DNA of 64,000 nucleotides from Prorocentrum cordatum (taxonomy: Eukaryota > Sar > Dinophyceae > Prorocentrales > Prorocentraceae): contig CAUYUJ010017971.1 of NCBI GenBank assembly GCA_963575745.1, positions 593,873 through 657,872 of the forward strand. The letters run 5' to 3'. The translations under genes were made by a program, and so were the position numbers. Of this stretch, positions 63,095 through 64,000 are shown piece by piece. The notes under the pieces were generated by a model. It did not search any database. It saw nothing but the letters and a program-made list of their open reading frames with translations, and was not told where the DNA came from. The number at the start of each line of letters is the position of its first letter. Positions within the stretch are counted from its first letter, which is position 1.

Positions 63095-63860
63095 ACATGG
63101 AATCGGCGACACATCGCCGACAGATTGGCGATTGGCCTCTTGATGAGGAATCCGCACGTGCATGGGCGGAGTGGGGCTATCAGACTCTATCGGCGATCAG
63201 GGGGTCGATGCGGTCCCCCTGACCCCAATGTCCCCCCGAGCCGTCGGTGGGAAGAAGTGGGTAGAAGCATGTAGGAAGGCGTTGGAAGTAGATTGGGCTT
63301 CCGCCCGCACCTACAGATGAAGGGGAAGGGGAACTCACTCGATCATGGCAGCAGGAAGGCGCCCAAACTAGATTGGAATCAGAGGATCCAAAACTAACTA
63401 TTTTCAACAACCGACGAGTATCGCTGCCCATGAACAAGCACGTCCAGAAGATGCCGAAAGAGCTGTTACAATGGATATGTTGGCTCTTTTCCCAAGCTTT
63501 GGGAGGTTTTCGAGTGGACCATAAATCTGGGGCCCAACCCCGGGATATACGATCGGGGCTCTTATCCACGATATGCGTGCGTCCGAACCGCCCCCGTGGG
63601 GTGTATCCCATGGGCCCCCTCCTTTCTGACCAGCGTCATTCTCCGTCGAAAAAAGTCGGGGGCGGCGGGGGGAAAATCGCCTGGTCTCGGCGCCGTAGGC
63701 GCGGAGAACATCAGGCTCCACCTCGAGCCGCGACGCCGACCCAGACCCCCGACGTCGTGACTTTCGCCGTAGCGTCGACCCCCAGAGGTCTGGACCCCTC
63801 CCCCCCGGACCAGTTTTCCGTCCCGAAGCGTTTTCGGACGGCCCTGGGGGCCGGGCAGGG
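63095..63860 (+). repeat. Dispersed two-block repeat, copy 2
   Basis: Block 1 (63095-63195) has GGAATCGGCGACACATCGCC and CTATCAGACTCTATCGGCG. Block 2 (63748-63860) has CCCCCAGAGGTCTGGACCCC and CGGACCAGTTTTCCGTCC. It matches 55455-55910, but the spacing between blocks is longer here (about 550 against 185 bp). Confidence 0.7.
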
Positions 63861-64000
63861 CCCCCCGGGTGCCGAGACCAGCCAACGGCCTCTCGCGCCG
63901 CGATCCCTGCGCGGCGCGAGAGGGGGGGTCTGGGGAAGGGGCCGGGCCCCGGGCGACGGCGGAGCGCGCCAATGCAGTGCCCGCGAGCGCGCGCGGGGAA
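63861..64000. other. GC-rich end of window, no gene seen
   Basis: Contains an inverted pair CCTCTCGCGCCGCG / CGCGGCGCGAGAGG (about 63890-63922). Confidence 0.5.

Overview
The window looks like nuclear DNA of a dinoflagellate. It is GC-rich and packed with simple-sequence arrays. It carries several non-LTR retrotransposons (LINEs) of the endonuclease/reverse transcriptase/RNase H kind that fills dinoflagellate genomes. Two of these LINEs start with a sequence close to the dinoflagellate spliced leader. No bacterial-style operon, ribosome binding site, tRNA, rRNA or CRISPR array is visible. The species cannot be read from the sequence. Family names and homologies are recognised from motifs and memory; no search was run.

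Layout. 1-4.6 kb: GC-rich DNA with broken coding-like stretches on the minus strand, function unknown. 4.8-9.1 kb: short tandem repeats and small inverted-repeat elements, including one element inserted inside another. 9.26-16.10 kb: LINE A (minus strand), flanked by a 15-bp target site duplication. 16-19 kb: repeats. 19.3-24.2 kb: remains of LINE E and an RNase H-like fragment (minus strand). 24.7-31 kb: minisatellites, a 17-copy 77-bp satellite, pentamer and CCT/GGA arrays, and more small elements. 32.98-39.17 kb: LINE B (plus strand), related to LINE A, with a 9-bp target duplication. 39.2-41 kb: degenerate repeats. 41.1-about 49.8 kb: LINE C (plus strand), a decayed but long copy with the unusual order ORF1, RNase H, endonuclease, reverse transcriptase, zinc fingers, methyltransferase-like region. 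50-58 kb: tandem repeats and small elements. 58.5-59.1 kb: a 196-codon open reading frame, the best candidate for an ordinary gene. 59.8-62.4 kb: LINE D, an unbroken reverse transcriptase reading frame (minus strand). 62.4-64 kb: repeats.

How the parts work together. LINEs A and B encode a nucleic-acid-binding ORF1 protein (zinc finger plus coiled coil) and an ORF2 protein with endonuclease, reverse transcriptase, RNase H and a C-terminal Cys/His module. That set fits target-primed reverse transcription. LINE A is nearly intact: every frame break in ORF2 is one extra base in a 7-8 nt homopolymer. LINE B has in-frame stops. The small elements fall into at least four families: hAT-like (M1, imperfect 8-bp flanking repeats), a foldback family (M2), and two Tc1/mariner-like families with TA-CAGT ends (M3, M4). 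They encode nothing and would need transposases from elsewhere.

The most interesting points are the spliced-leader-like first bases of LINEs A and B, the same-sign homopolymer frame breaks in LINE A, the domain order of LINE C, the M3-in-M4 nesting with exact length bookkeeping, and minisatellites growing inside M1 elements.
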